Shown piece by piece: positions 1-7,999 of a DNA stretch of 52,413 nucleotides. The DNA lies in assembly GCA_021785035.1 (NCBI GenBank), contig JAJYGP010000100.1:1-52413 (forward strand), written 5' to 3'. The notes beneath the pieces were generated by a model. That model was not told the DNA's origin. It made no database searches and saw nothing but the letters and a program-made list of their open reading frames with translations. A program made the position numbers and the translations under genes. Position 1 is the stretch's first letter; every line of letters starts with the position of its first letter. This stretch comes from Pseudomonadota bacterium. GTDB taxonomy: Bacteria; Pseudomonadota; Gammaproteobacteria; Acidiferrobacterales; Acidiferrobacteraceae.

Positions 1-973
1 AGCACCAAAGATCACGACGCGTGAGGTGAAAGGCGGGCCCGCGATCGCCTACGACGATCAGTTCCTGGAGGGAACCGCTGGCGAGTCGTTTGGCAAGTGG
101 CTGAAGCCAGCTTTTGACCAAAGCCTCCAGAAAGGCCGACCAGCCCTCGGTATCTCCGTACTGAACCGGGCCTTGGGCACCACGCAGGACGAGCAAGATG
201 GGACCTTCGGGGGCGAGACCCTCTGGACTTGCGGGCGTCAGTGCCCAGGATGCGTGGGTGAGAGTCGCCGCGCCTTTGACCAAGACGTCATCGGTGTAGA
301 CCTGCGCAAAACGCGCCGGGGCCTCGGCCGGGGCAAGACCCGGACCCCAAAACCAGACGCTATTGACACAAAGCCCGGAGCCCTCGCCACCATGGCTACC
401 GACCAGGGCCTGGTGTAACACCATCTGGACCTCGTTCAACCGCGTCCGCCAATACCTCTGATCACCCTCAGGCAAAAGATTTTGGATATTGCGACCCGTC
501 ACCTCGGCCAGACCCGCGACCTGCAAAGCCTTAGGCCTTGGCAGGGTCAAATACCAACGATTCGGTGCGTGCACCTCGATCGCCCCATTTTCCTCGGCGA
601 AGACCTCCGTCACCACAGCGCTCAGGCGCTTGGCCTCTTCGTCCGTCAGGCCTATCGTTTCGTTGTCGACCAGCAAGAGCCGGTCCCCGTCGACCGCCAA
701 GTGCACCGGGTCACACCGCACCCACCACTGCGTACTCGGAGCCTGCCCCTCCCCCAAGCGCGCCAGAGCGGCTAAGCCCGTACTCTTCGCTAAACCAAAA
801 AGATCGAGTGTCCGATCGGTAAGCCCCTCACTCGCACGGGTCGTGGCGGAGGCCCGGGCGATAAAGCGCGCAAGCGATCGTGGCCAGGCAAGCGGCCAGG
901 GATCCCTCCCGGTCAACCCGGGAATAAATACCGTGACCGTATGTGCAGAGGAAAAACCGCTTTGCGGCCTCAC
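1..973 (-). CDS. Phosphoglycerate-mutase-like protein (COG4255/RpfE-like), C terminus cut by window edge
   Basis: The minus frame is open from a GTG at 971-973 to base 1, giving 324 codons without a stop. The GTG overlaps the ccoS stop (GTGA), which indicates translational coupling. The N-terminal part reads RPQSGFSSAHTVTVFIPGL, and near residue 85 there is a segment RCDPVHLAVDGDRLLLVDN. From memory, that segment is typical of a poorly characterised proteobacterial family annotated as cofactor-independent phosphoglycerate mutase or RpfE-type regulatory protein. No catalytic activity is proven for the family as far as I know. Its place at the end of the cco cluster may only reflect read-through transcription. 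The plus-strand ORFs over this region are antisense shadows. Confidence 0.7.
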   Translation of the reverse strand, partial: MRPQSGFSSAHTVTVFIPGLTGRDPWPLAWPRSLARFIARASATTRASEGLTDRTLDLFGLAKSTGLAALARLGEGQAPSTQWWVRCDPVHLAVDGDRLLLVDNETIGLTDEEAKRLSAVVTEVFAEENGAIEVHAPNRWYLTLPRPKALQVAGLAEVTGRNIQNLLPEGDQRYWRTRLNEVQMVLHQALVGSHGGEGSGLCVNSVWFWGPGLAPAEAPARFAQVYTDDVLVKGAATLTHASWALTPASPEGLAPEGPILLVLRGAQGPVQYGDTEGWSAFLEALVKSWLQPLAKRLASGSLQELIVVGDRGPAFHLTRRDLWC

Positions 974-1158
974 TCGTTATCCAGGGCGTCTATGCCTTCT
1001 CGTCGCGCGTCTTGCTCAGCATCGGACACCACTTTATACGCCACCCGTTCATTATCCTCATAGCTTCCCTTGAGAATGCCGCGGATCACGATGGCAACCG
1101 TGAGCACCACGAACGCCACGGCCGGCACAATGAGATAGAGCATGTAAGACTGGTTCAT
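970..1158 (-). CDS. ccoS: CcoS, cbb3 oxidase assembly protein
   Basis: A 62-residue protein with one N-terminal membrane helix (about residues 5-25) followed by the acidic segment GSYEDNERVAYKVV, which matches the CcoS/FixS family pattern of a helix plus a short acidic, YK-containing cytoplasmic tail. CcoS is needed for cofactor insertion (heme b and copper) into CcoN. The ATG at 1156-1158 overlaps the ccoI stop (ATGA), so I reject the longer reading from 1248, which would add 30 residues inside ccoI. The order ccoI-ccoS is the usual one. Confidence 0.88.
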   Translation of the reverse strand: MNQSYMLYLIVPAVAFVVLTVAIVIRGILKGSYEDNERVAYKVVSDAEQDARREGIDALDNE

Positions 1159-3590
1159 TCCTGACCCCCCTGACCGGAAACCAAAAGCCGCAACGCGTTC
1201 AGCACAACCAATAATGAGCTTCCCGACATACCAAGAGCCGCAAGCCAAGGAGGAACAAGTCCAAGAGCTGCGGCTGGCAAAGACACCACATTATAAAGGA
1301 TGGCCCACGCCAAATTTTCCCGCACCACCCAGCGCATACGGTGGACTAGCCTGAAGCTTTCGGCAAGGCCCGTGAGTCCGGACAACAAAATGAGATCGGC
1401 GCTCGCGGCGGCCAAGACATTGCGCCGCCCCACGGCGACCGCAACCGGCGCCGCGGCGAGTGCGGCCGCATCGTTGACCCCGTCGCCCACCATAGCCACG
1501 ACCCCCAAGGCCGAGAGTTTTTGGATCCAGGCGAGCTTATCTTCCGGCAAGAGATCCCCGTGAGCCTCGTCGATCCCTAATGTACGAGCCAACGCATCAA
1601 CCGTCACCGCACGGTCCCCGGATAAAAGCGCGATGCGCCGTCCCTGACGCCGAAGTCTTTGGAGAAGCGCCTCCGCTCCGGGCCGTAGTCGGTCATTGAA
1701 TACAAACACCCCAAGCGGGCGACACTCGTCCGACAGCCAGACCTCGGTCGCTTCCGCTTCAACCGTGAGAGGATCGCCCAGAGCGCCCGTAAAACGGCGC
1801 GTTCCCAGGCGATAGCGGCGTCCAGCGACTTGGCCCTCCAAACCCTCTCCCGGCGACGCCTGCACCCCCTCGGCCTCGTTCCCGGTCGCTACTCCTTGCG
1901 CGGCAAGAAAGGCCTGGGCGATCGGGTGTTCCGATCGGCGCTCCAAGGCGCAGGCCAGCGCCAAAAGCTCACTTTCGCGAAGATCCCCTCGCGGTACGAT
2001 GCGCGCAAGACTCAAACACCCCTCAGTCAAGGTCCCGGTTTTATCGAAGACAATCACCTGGGCGCGCGCCAAAAGCTCAAGCGCCGAGCTTCGAGTCACA
2101 ACAAGCCCGCGCCTCATAAGCGCACCGGTCGCCGCGGTCAAGGCTGTCGGTATCGCAAGCGACAAGGCGCACGGACAAGCGATGACAAGGACCGCAAGCG
2201 TCGCCGGAATGATATGAGCCGGATTTACGAAGGCCCAGGTCGCCGCAGTCGCGGTCGCCAAGACCAGCAAGCTCCCGACAAACCACGCCGAGGCCCGTTC
2301 GGCAAGAGCCGTCAGCCGCGGCTTGTCCCGCTGCGCGCGTTCGAGCAGTCCTTCAATAGTCGAGAGAACCGTCTCGCGACCCACACGCTGCACTAAGACC
2401 ACGAGCGCGCTCTCCATATTGACGCTGCCGGCGATTACCGATTCTCCGACCCTTTTGAGGACCGGACGAGCCTCACCCGTCAAGATCGACTCGTCCACCG
2501 ACGAGGCCCCGTCCGTTACGACGCCATCCGCCGGTATGCGCTCGCCGCTGCGAATCAGCAAGCGGTCGCCGACCGCGAGCAAGGACACTGGAACGCGTTC
2601 CTCGGAATCCCCAACGTCAAGACGTACGGCATCCTGCGGTAAGGCGTGGGTCAGAAGTTGCGCCGAGCGCGCGGTACGCGCTCGGGCCATATCTTCGAAA
2701 AGCCGCGAGAGCAGCAAAAAGGCGGCGAACATCGATACCGAATCGAAATAGACACTCCCCCGCCCGCGGATGAGGTCAAACAGGCTCACGGTAAAAGCAA
2801 TCGCAATCCCGAGCGCTACCGGAAGATCCATCCCGGTCCGACCTTGCTTTAAGTCGCGCCACGCCCCGCGAAAAAACGGGACAGCGGCGTAGGTGACAAT
2901 GGGAGTCGCAAGAGCAGCTGACAGCCATTCGAAGACGAGAAAGAGTCCGTGAGACATCCCCCAAGACGGCCCCAAATACAAAGCCAGCGCCAGCATCATG
3001 ACCTGCATCCCAAAGGAGGCAGCGATGACGAACCGATGGAGGAGATCGCGGCGTTGGCGATCAAAGACCTTCTGCACGACCCCGGCTTGGTAGGGGTGTG
3101 CGATGTAGCCGATCTCCCCAACCGCCTTCAAGATATCGCTGAGATGAATACGCATGTCGTCCCAACGCACAAAGGCGCGCTGGGTCGTATAGTTGATCTT
3201 GACGCTCTTGACGCCGGGAAGGTCGGCAATATGACGTTCGTTTAGCCACACGCAAGCCGCGCACCGTATCCCTTCCAAGAGCAAGGATACCTCTTTATCG
3301 CCATCCGCCCTATCGGCGACTAGTCCCTCCTGAATCGCCGGATGGTCATAGAGATCGGCCTTTTTGAGAAATTCCGGAACCGCGTCTTGCACACCAGAAC
3401 CCCGTTCGGTGCGTAAGGTATAGTATTCCGAAAGCCCACTGCCTAAGATCGCGCGCGCCACCTCATAGCAGCCCGGACAACAAAAACTTCGCTCGACTCC
3501 CAGGGCCTCCAGGCGCCACTTATCGTGCGGCGGACAGGGAAGTCCACAGTGGAAACACTCGTTCGCCCGCTCCTTCAACTCTGCGGCCAT
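1155..3590 (-). CDS. ccoI: CcoI/FixI copper-translocating P1B-type ATPase
   Basis: An 811-residue heavy-metal P-type ATPase. The N terminus has a cysteine-rich metal-binding segment (CFHCG near 12-16, CCPGC at 37-41) typical of FixI/CcoI, followed by a heavy-metal-associated domain with CAAC at 110-113. The actuator motif TGE lies at 371-373, the membrane metal-site CPC at 472-474, the phosphorylation motif DKTGT at 516-520, and the hinge GDGVNDAAAL near 725. It exports copper to the periplasmic side for building the CuB centre of CcoN. It begins 7 bases after the TauE/SafE-type gene and overlaps ccoS. Confidence 0.93.
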   Translation of the reverse strand: MAAELKERANECFHCGLPCPPHDKWRLEALGVERSFCCPGCYEVARAILGSGLSEYYTLRTERGSGVQDAVPEFLKKADLYDHPAIQEGLVADRADGDKEVSLLLEGIRCAACVWLNERHIADLPGVKSVKINYTTQRAFVRWDDMRIHLSDILKAVGEIGYIAHPYQAGVVQKVFDRQRRDLLHRFVIAASFGMQVMMLALALYLGPSWGMSHGLFLVFEWLSAALATPIVTYAAVPFFRGAWRDLKQGRTGMDLPVALGIAIAFTVSLFDLIRGRGSVYFDSVSMFAAFLLLSRLFEDMARARTARSAQLLTHALPQDAVRLDVGDSEERVPVSLLAVGDRLLIRSGERIPADGVVTDGASSVDESILTGEARPVLKRVGESVIAGSVNMESALVVLVQRVGRETVLSTIEGLLERAQRDKPRLTALAERASAWFVGSLLVLATATAATWAFVNPAHIIPATLAVLVIACPCALSLAIPTALTAATGALMRRGLVVTRSSALELLARAQVIVFDKTGTLTEGCLSLARIVPRGDLRESELLALACALERRSEHPIAQAFLAAQGVATGNEAEGVQASPGEGLEGQVAGRRYRLGTRRFTGALGDPLTVEAEATEVWLSDECRPLGVFVFNDRLRPGAEALLQRLRRQGRRIALLSGDRAVTVDALARTLGIDEAHGDLLPEDKLAWIQKLSALGVVAMVGDGVNDAAALAAAPVAVAVGRRNVLAAASADLILLSGLTGLAESFRLVHRMRWVVRENLAWAILYNVVSLPAAALGLVPPWLAALGMSGSSLLVVLNALRLLVSGQGGQE

Positions 3591-3597
3591 AAGGTCT

Positions 3598-4272
3598 TTA
3601 TGCCAAAGGGCTTATGAGACTGACTAGACCATAGCCCACGATAAGCGCCGCCAAGGCCTTACGCACGGACGGCCGCCGGACCCACGCGCTGAACCGACGC
3701 GCGCTTCCCAAGGCCAGTAGGCCGGGCCATGTGGCGAGCCCAAAAATCGCCATGAGCCCCGCCCCGCGAACCGCCGAGCCGCTCACAAGCGCCCAGGCCA
3801 GAACTGAATAGACCAAGCCACAAGGCAAAAATCCCCAGACCAGGCCCAAGCCTAAGGCCTGCCTGAGATTTGTGACCGGAAGAAAGCGCTGACCCAAGGG
3901 TCGCAGGTAGGCGAACGCATGCCCGCCCCAGGTCTCAAGTCGTCCAAGAGCCCGCCACCATCCGCCGAGAAATAAGCCCAACGCCACCATAAACAAGGCG
4001 GCAATGCGATCACCGACCGCGGCCACCCCTGGTCCGGGAACCGCTGCCATCAAACGATGGCCAAAGCCGCCGAGCACGGCACCGGCTAGGGCATAGCTTA
4101 CAATCCGTCCAATATTGTAGGCGAAAAGAAAGGGCCACACGCGCGCCTGATCCTTGCGGATATTGGCCGCGAGCGCCCCCATAATGCCGCCGCACATCCC
4201 GATGCAATGGGTTCCAGAACCGATCAGCCCCACCACGAGGGCCGATACCCACAGTCCGCTCAAAGCCGGCAT
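3598..4272 (-). CDS. TauE/SafE-type (DsbD_2-like) membrane protein of the cco cluster
   Basis: A 224-residue polytopic protein with about six hydrophobic segments. The N-terminal motif GTHCIGMCGGIMGAL is the hallmark of a family often labelled sulfite exporter TauE/SafE or DsbD_2/UreH-like. Members commonly sit beside ccoI/ccoS and are suspected to help with copper or redox handling during oxidase assembly. The two Cys residues bracketing the Gly-Met pair are candidate metal or redox ligands. The sulfite-export name is a family label only, although the host appears to oxidise sulfite. It starts 6 bases after the small membrane gene upstream and precedes ccoI by 7 bases. Confidence 0.75.
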   Translation of the reverse strand: MPALSGLWVSALVVGLIGSGTHCIGMCGGIMGALAANIRKDQARVWPFLFAYNIGRIVSYALAGAVLGGFGHRLMAAVPGPGVAAVGDRIAALFMVALGLFLGGWWRALGRLETWGGHAFAYLRPLGQRFLPVTNLRQALGLGLVWGFLPCGLVYSVLAWALVSGSAVRGAGLMAIFGLATWPGLLALGSARRFSAWVRRPSVRKALAALIVGYGLVSLISPLA

Positions 4273-4278
4273 AGCCCT

Positions 4279-4476
4279 TTAGACCGAATTGTCTTCGGCT
4301 TCCGTTTCCAGCAGCTGATATTTGGGGAGTTCGATGCTCTTACGCAGGTCCGGACTCTTTTGCCACGCCCGCCAACTCGACATCATAAAAACCTTGACGA
4401 CGATCACCAAGAAAAAGAACAAGGCCACGAAAAAACCGGTAATAAACACCTGCCACCGATAAAACTCATTCATCAC
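4279..4476 (-). CDS. Small single-helix membrane protein, 65 aa, cco cluster
   Basis: Unrecognised. A short N terminus is followed by one very hydrophobic helix (about residues 9-32, rich in Phe and Val) and then a hydrophilic, acidic tail ending DNSV. A strong GGAGG ribosome site lies 8 bases before the GTG at 4476; an ATG one codon later (4473) is the other possible start. It is the fifth of five tiny genes placed between ccoO-ccoP and the assembly genes. It could be an oxidase accessory subunit comparable in size to CcoQ, but I see no clear CcoQ or CcoH signature. Confidence 0.7.
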   Translation of the reverse strand: MMNEFYRWQVFITGFFVALFFFLVIVVKVFMMSSWRAWQKSPDLRKSIELPKYQLLETEAEDNSV

Positions 4477-4524
4477 AGGCCTATCCTCCTCCCCCCGGGA
4501 CGCTTGCCCCGGGGGGCCATCTCT

Positions 4525-4671
4525 CTATAAATGCCAGGTGCCTGGCTGCCGGCTCAAAACGATCCAGACGAATCGTCCCCAGGACGTGGACTCAAGGAAA
4601 AAGTACACGCCGACCAGGACCGCCATCAGACCGAGATACCATAAAAATCCATTACGCTGGCTCTGATCCAC
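4525..4671 (-). CDS. Tiny membrane protein, 48 aa, cco cluster
   Basis: A GTG-start frame of 49 codons including the stop, preceded by an excellent ribosome site (AAGGAGAGGAAC directly before GTG). The protein begins MDQSQRNGFLWYLG, has one transmembrane helix (about residues 9-26) and ends in a short basic segment finishing PGTWHL. It is too short for usual gene finders. The evidence for it being real is the Shine-Dalgarno site, the hydrophobic helix and its fit between neighbours with gaps of only 15 and 48 bases. Function unknown; a small oxidase subunit is an inference from context. Confidence 0.68.
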   Translation of the reverse strand: MDQSQRNGFLWYLGLMAVLVGVYFFLESTSWGRFVWIVLSRQPGTWHL

Positions 4672-4686
4672 GTTCCTCTCCTTGCC

Positions 4687-4827
4687 TTAATGAATAAAGC
4701 CGTACAGCGAGCTTCCGATCAAGAAGCAAAACGCCAACAGCCAACCGATTTTGAGGGGCAGGGAGAGACCACCATTCTCCGGCTCCGGAATGTAAGGCTC
4801 GGGTTCCTTATGGCTATTTGATCCCAT
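4687..4827 (-). CDS. Tiny membrane protein, 46 aa, cco cluster
   Basis: An ATG frame with AAAGGAGAACC placed 4 bases upstream. The N-terminal half is hydrophilic and proline/glutamate-rich (MGSNSHKEPEPYIPEPENG), followed by a single C-terminal helix starting near residue 26 and ending GFIH. This arrangement, a soluble N terminus with a C-terminal anchor, differs from the 48-residue neighbour. It begins 12 bases after the 49-residue gene and is followed 15 bases later by the 48-residue gene. No family is recognised. Confidence 0.68.
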   Translation of the reverse strand: MGSNSHKEPEPYIPEPENGGLSLPLKIGWLLAFCFLIGSSLYGFIH

Positions 4828-4839
4828 GATGGTTCTCCT

Positions 4840-4989
4840 TTACTTTTGGCCAGTGCGGCGCTTACGCGTCTTTAAGGCCCAGTTAACGGCGATGTATCCG
4901 AGGAACCCCAGCGCAGCGTATATGACCACCCCGATCGTGAGGATCCAACCCAGTTCAACAGCGGGATTATGCGGACCAAGTACGTTCAT
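4840..4989 (-). CDS. Tiny membrane protein, 49 aa, CcoQ-sized
   Basis: An ATG frame with AAGGGGA 5 bases upstream. The protein begins MNVLGPHNPAVELGWIL, has one helix (about 13-37) and ends with a strongly basic tail (KTRKRRTGQK), giving a positive-inside C terminus. Length and the helix-plus-basic-tail layout resemble the small cbb3 subunit CcoQ, but I cannot establish homology. It lies 9 bases downstream of the 76-residue gene and 12 bases upstream of the next one, a spacing expected of one polycistronic message. Confidence 0.68.
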   Translation of the reverse strand: MNVLGPHNPAVELGWILTIGVVIYAALGFLGYIAVNWALKTRKRRTGQK

Positions 4990-4998
4990 AGAGTCCCC

Positions 4999-5229
4999 TT
5001 ACCGGCCTACAGACACGCGGCCATCGCGATCGTCCGCTCCAGACCGCGTGAGCCGCAGATCCTTTTTGATCTGGGCCACAACCATATGCCGGTCGACCAC
5101 CACATAACCCAGATTGCGCATACGCTTTGCGTACAGAATCCAGACCCCGAACCAAGCCATAACTATCGTCGCGTACACGGCGAAGCCTATGGTGAATACC
5201 CAGGCATATATCGATATCGAGTCAAACAT
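4999..5229 (-). CDS. Small membrane protein, 76 aa, directly after the oxidase subunits
   Basis: The ATG follows a GAGGT ribosome site. One long helix (about residues 7-33) precedes a basic cytoplasmic-looking tail (KRMRNLGYVVVDRHMVVAQIKKDLRLTR is its central part, shown here only as a landmark of basic residues at 35-62). The gene starts 12 bases after ccoO-ccoP. No domain is recognised. Position immediately behind the catalytic subunits is where ccoQ or a CcoM-like small subunit is often found, so an accessory subunit is the favoured but unproven reading. Confidence 0.72.
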   Translation of the reverse strand: MFDSISIYAWVFTIGFAVYATIVMAWFGVWILYAKRMRNLGYVVVDRHMVVAQIKKDLRLTRSGADDRDGRVSVGR

Positions 5230-5241
5230 ACAATTACCTCG

Positions 5242-6585
5242 CTAGTTATGAGCAGAGCTTTGGGCGGCGGTCAATCGCGCTATCCTGACCGTTTTGCCGG
5301 GCGCTGCAGCTGCCGATTGAATATCTTTCGGTTTTTTCGCCAGGGTCTCCACGAAGTAGGAAATCGCCCAGCGGACCTTGCGCGGCAAGGTGCTAAACGA
5401 TGGCATCGCGGTGCCCGTCCGTCCGTGATTAATGGTGTGGTAGACCCACCGTGCGGACGGATTCATCATCGCAAGATCGACCGGCGCCGGCGTTAAGGCT
5501 GTGGCGAGAACGCCGTTGCCTTCGCCCTTAGGCCCGTGACAAGTCGCGCAGTTAGTCGCGAACTGGGCCCCGCCCAACTTAACCAAAGCCGCGGTCTTCG
5601 CGATGGGTGCATGGGCCGTCGGCGGCACCGTCGCATGGCGATGCAAAGTCTGCACGTAGTAGGCGACGCTCCACAGGTCTCGCGGGGTCAAGAACGCATC
5701 CGCGGCACGCACCCAAGAGGGCATCGCCGAGCCAGGCCGTCCATAATAGAGAACCTTATAGACAAAGCTGGCTCGAAAGCGAAATGCGTTCAAGCGCACC
5801 GGCCGCGGGGTCAGGTATTGCGCAGCGACACCACGGCCGTTGCCCGTGGCGCCATGACAACTCGCGCAGTCCATGGCATACAAGTGCTTCCCACGCGCGC
5901 GCGCGGAGCGGGTATCGGCTATACGCGGGGCCTTGTGAAAGTACACCACGTGGTCGTAACCAGGGGACATCAGCCGGCCCCCCTTGTACGGGTAGTGCAA
6001 CACCGTGCCTATCCCTTGAACGAAAACCTTCTTCAGGGTGCCCTTGGCCAGCATTTCCCGCTTACGCGCCTGACCGAGCGTCCCGAGATAAGCCACCAGC
6101 GCCCGGCCCTGCTTGTTCGGCTTACCGGGCGAACCGTCGAACATCCAATGGTAGGCCGGCATAATCGACCAGGGCGCAATCATGCGCGGGTCGTATAGAT
6201 GCACGTACTCCCAATCGGCCGGATGGTCGAGCGATTCCCGGGTGAGATCCGGACCCTTGCGGCGGGTACTCAAAAGATTGGGATATTGATGCTTGTACTC
6301 CCAGGCCTTTGAGACTGCGCCAAAGCGCAAGGGGTCGTCCGCTACCGGACGCACGAACTGGCTATGGCAGTAATAGCAGCCATTGGCTATGTAGATCTGT
6401 CGACCCTTCAGCTGCAGCGGCGTCAAAAGAGGGACATGCTGAGTCTTTTTGTGGCCCTTGAGCTCGTGGTTGATATTGAACCACGGGGTCAAGCCAAGAC
6501 CGATAAAGGCCAACAAAAAAAACCCAATACCGGCCACGAGCATAATAAAGACTGCCCGCTCAATGCCTAATTTATGAGCATCCAT
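5242..6585 (-). CDS. ccoO: Fused cbb3 oxidase subunit II and di-heme cytochrome c (CcoO-CcoP type)
   Basis: From the ATG at 6585 (GAGGTAAGAG ribosome site) the protein has 447 residues. Residues 1-210 are CcoO-like: one N-terminal helix (10-33), heme motif CYYCH at 70-74, the conserved FVRPVADD and a later IMPAYHWMF segment holding the likely Met ligand. Residues 225-315 form a second cytochrome c domain with CASCH at 240-244, and residues 333-417 a third with CATCH at 346-350. Each has a downstream Met-Pro (SAMPS, TAMPS). Normally the di-heme part is a separate membrane-anchored CcoP. No separate ccoP lies nearby, so this gene probably supplies all three c hemes. A longer start at 6657 would overlap ccoN by 65 bases and is rejected. 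Confidence 0.9.
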   Translation of the reverse strand: MDAHKLGIERAVFIMLVAGIGFFLLAFIGLGLTPWFNINHELKGHKKTQHVPLLTPLQLKGRQIYIANGCYYCHSQFVRPVADDPLRFGAVSKAWEYKHQYPNLLSTRRKGPDLTRESLDHPADWEYVHLYDPRMIAPWSIMPAYHWMFDGSPGKPNKQGRALVAYLGTLGQARKREMLAKGTLKKVFVQGIGTVLHYPYKGGRLMSPGYDHVVYFHKAPRIADTRSARARGKHLYAMDCASCHGATGNGRGVAAQYLTPRPVRLNAFRFRASFVYKVLYYGRPGSAMPSWVRAADAFLTPRDLWSVAYYVQTLHRHATVPPTAHAPIAKTAALVKLGGAQFATNCATCHGPKGEGNGVLATALTPAPVDLAMMNPSARWVYHTINHGRTGTAMPSFSTLPRKVRWAISYFVETLAKKPKDIQSAAAAPGKTVRIARLTAAQSSAHN

Positions 6586-6592
6586 GGGTCTC

Positions 6593-7999
6593 TTACCTCG
6601 CACCGGCAAGGACGGCCGGGCTGTCGGTGGCCGGCTGCTTGGCGCGTGCTGTGACAATAAGGTTGATGGCGACCAAAATGAAGCCGGTGAGGACCATCAC
6701 GCCAGACAGCGTGCGACTGAGCCAGTAGGGCTGAAGACGGACGATGGAGTCCATCCACGGCTTGCCGTAGCCCCAGTAATAGCCTTCGAGGAGTCCCGCG
6801 ATCCAAAGGTCTATGAACATCCAGGCGCAACCCACGAAGGCGAGCCAGAAAGACCACTCCGACAAAGACTTGTTGAGCTCATTGCCAGTCAGTCGCGGCC
6901 ACGCATAATGGATAAAGCCCATGGCGACGAACGTGCCGAACCCCAAAAGCGCCATGTGCGAGTGGCCGATTACCCAATCGGTGAAGTGGATCAGCGGCTG
7001 CTCAACCAACAGCGCTTGCAAGGGGCCTTGGGTGCAAACCATAAGATAAAACACGGTTCCACCGATAAGCCACCGCAGGGCGATATTGTCCGCGAGGTCG
7101 CCCCACCGCCCCTTCATGGTTTTGTACACGTTATACAAAACAGTGTAGACGGTGAAAAACAGCATGAACGACGTCCCTTGGGCGATGTACTGGGCCCACA
7201 TCGGGATCGGGCTATAGTAATAATGGTGGATACCGACCAGCGGGTAAAAGAAGGCCAGGCTCCAAAATCCCATGAGCGAAAGCGAATGGGAGTAAATGGG
7301 GCGACGCAACATAACCGGCAGGAAGTAATAGATCATGGCGGTCGCGAGCGGCGTGACAACAAGACCCACGAGGTCGTGAATGAAAAGCCCGCCGACGACC
7401 GCGCTTGCGATACCGGGCGCGATATAGGCCGGCACAAGCCCGCCCATGATCCAATTGAGCGTCGCCCATATGACGAAGCTCATCATATACCAGCTCGAGA
7501 CATACAGGTTTCGTTCCTGGCTCCGGAGGTAGGAAGCGAAGAAGTTGTAGGCCAAAGCGGCATACGATATCAGCATGAGAATGTTGATGAAGCTTGGGTA
7601 TTCCATCCACACCACGCCGAGGTTATGGCCTTCCATCAGCTGGAATACCCCCATGGCTACCATGGTGTTGTAGAAGTAGAAGTTAAACCAAGCGAGGGTG
7701 GGACTAGCTAATTTGACACGGGTGAGGCGGGGAACCATGTAGTAAATGGCGGCTAAGAAAATATCGACGAACCAACCATAAGCTACGGTTTGCGTGTGGA
7801 CGAATCGTAATCGCCCCCAAGTTAGTTCGGGTATATTGCCGAGAAAATTTGGCCAGGTAAACTTTATCGCTACGAGTAAACCTCCTCCCACTATCAAATA
7901 AATCAACCAAAATACTGCTGCCGCTATATGAGCTTTTATGAGCCGCGGTTCGATCAACGATTCGCCCGCGACGAGCTCTTGTGTCTCGCTCCTCTTCAT
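6593..7999 (-). CDS. ccoN: CcoN, cbb3-type cytochrome oxidase catalytic subunit I
   Basis: A 468-residue, about twelve-helix protein. Key ligands are visible: His68 (RFVHT), His208 with Tyr252 (the expected CuB His and cross-linked Tyr of cbb3 enzymes), His258-His259 (GIHHY), and His346/His348 (GHSHMALLGF) for the hemes. These numbers are close to those I recall for the Pseudomonas stutzeri enzyme. It reduces oxygen to water at high affinity and contributes to the proton gradient. It is the first gene of the cluster, and the fused ccoO-ccoP gene follows after 7 bases. Confidence 0.95.
   Translation of the reverse strand: MKRSETQELVAGESLIEPRLIKAHIAAAVFWLIYLIVGGGLLVAIKFTWPNFLGNIPELTWGRLRFVHTQTVAYGWFVDIFLAAIYYMVPRLTRVKLASPTLAWFNFYFYNTMVAMGVFQLMEGHNLGVVWMEYPSFINILMLISYAALAYNFFASYLRSQERNLYVSSWYMMSFVIWATLNWIMGGLVPAYIAPGIASAVVGGLFIHDLVGLVVTPLATAMIYYFLPVMLRRPIYSHSLSLMGFWSLAFFYPLVGIHHYYYSPIPMWAQYIAQGTSFMLFFTVYTVLYNVYKTMKGRWGDLADNIALRWLIGGTVFYLMVCTQGPLQALLVEQPLIHFTDWVIGHSHMALLGFGTFVAMGFIHYAWPRLTGNELNKSLSEWSFWLAFVGCAWMFIDLWIAGLLEGYYWGYGKPWMDSIVRLQPYWLSRTLSGVMVLTGFILVAINLIVTARAKQPATDSPAVLAGAR

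Noticed and set aside
26-1073. Several plus-strand frames (including 489-1073)
   Set aside because: They lie antisense to the truncated minus-strand mutase-like gene, lack ribosome sites and show no recognisable domain.
6584-7711. 375-codon plus-strand frame
   Set aside because: Antisense shadow of ccoN; its composition (His, Arg and Gly-rich, few hydrophobic runs) is that of a reverse-frame translation.
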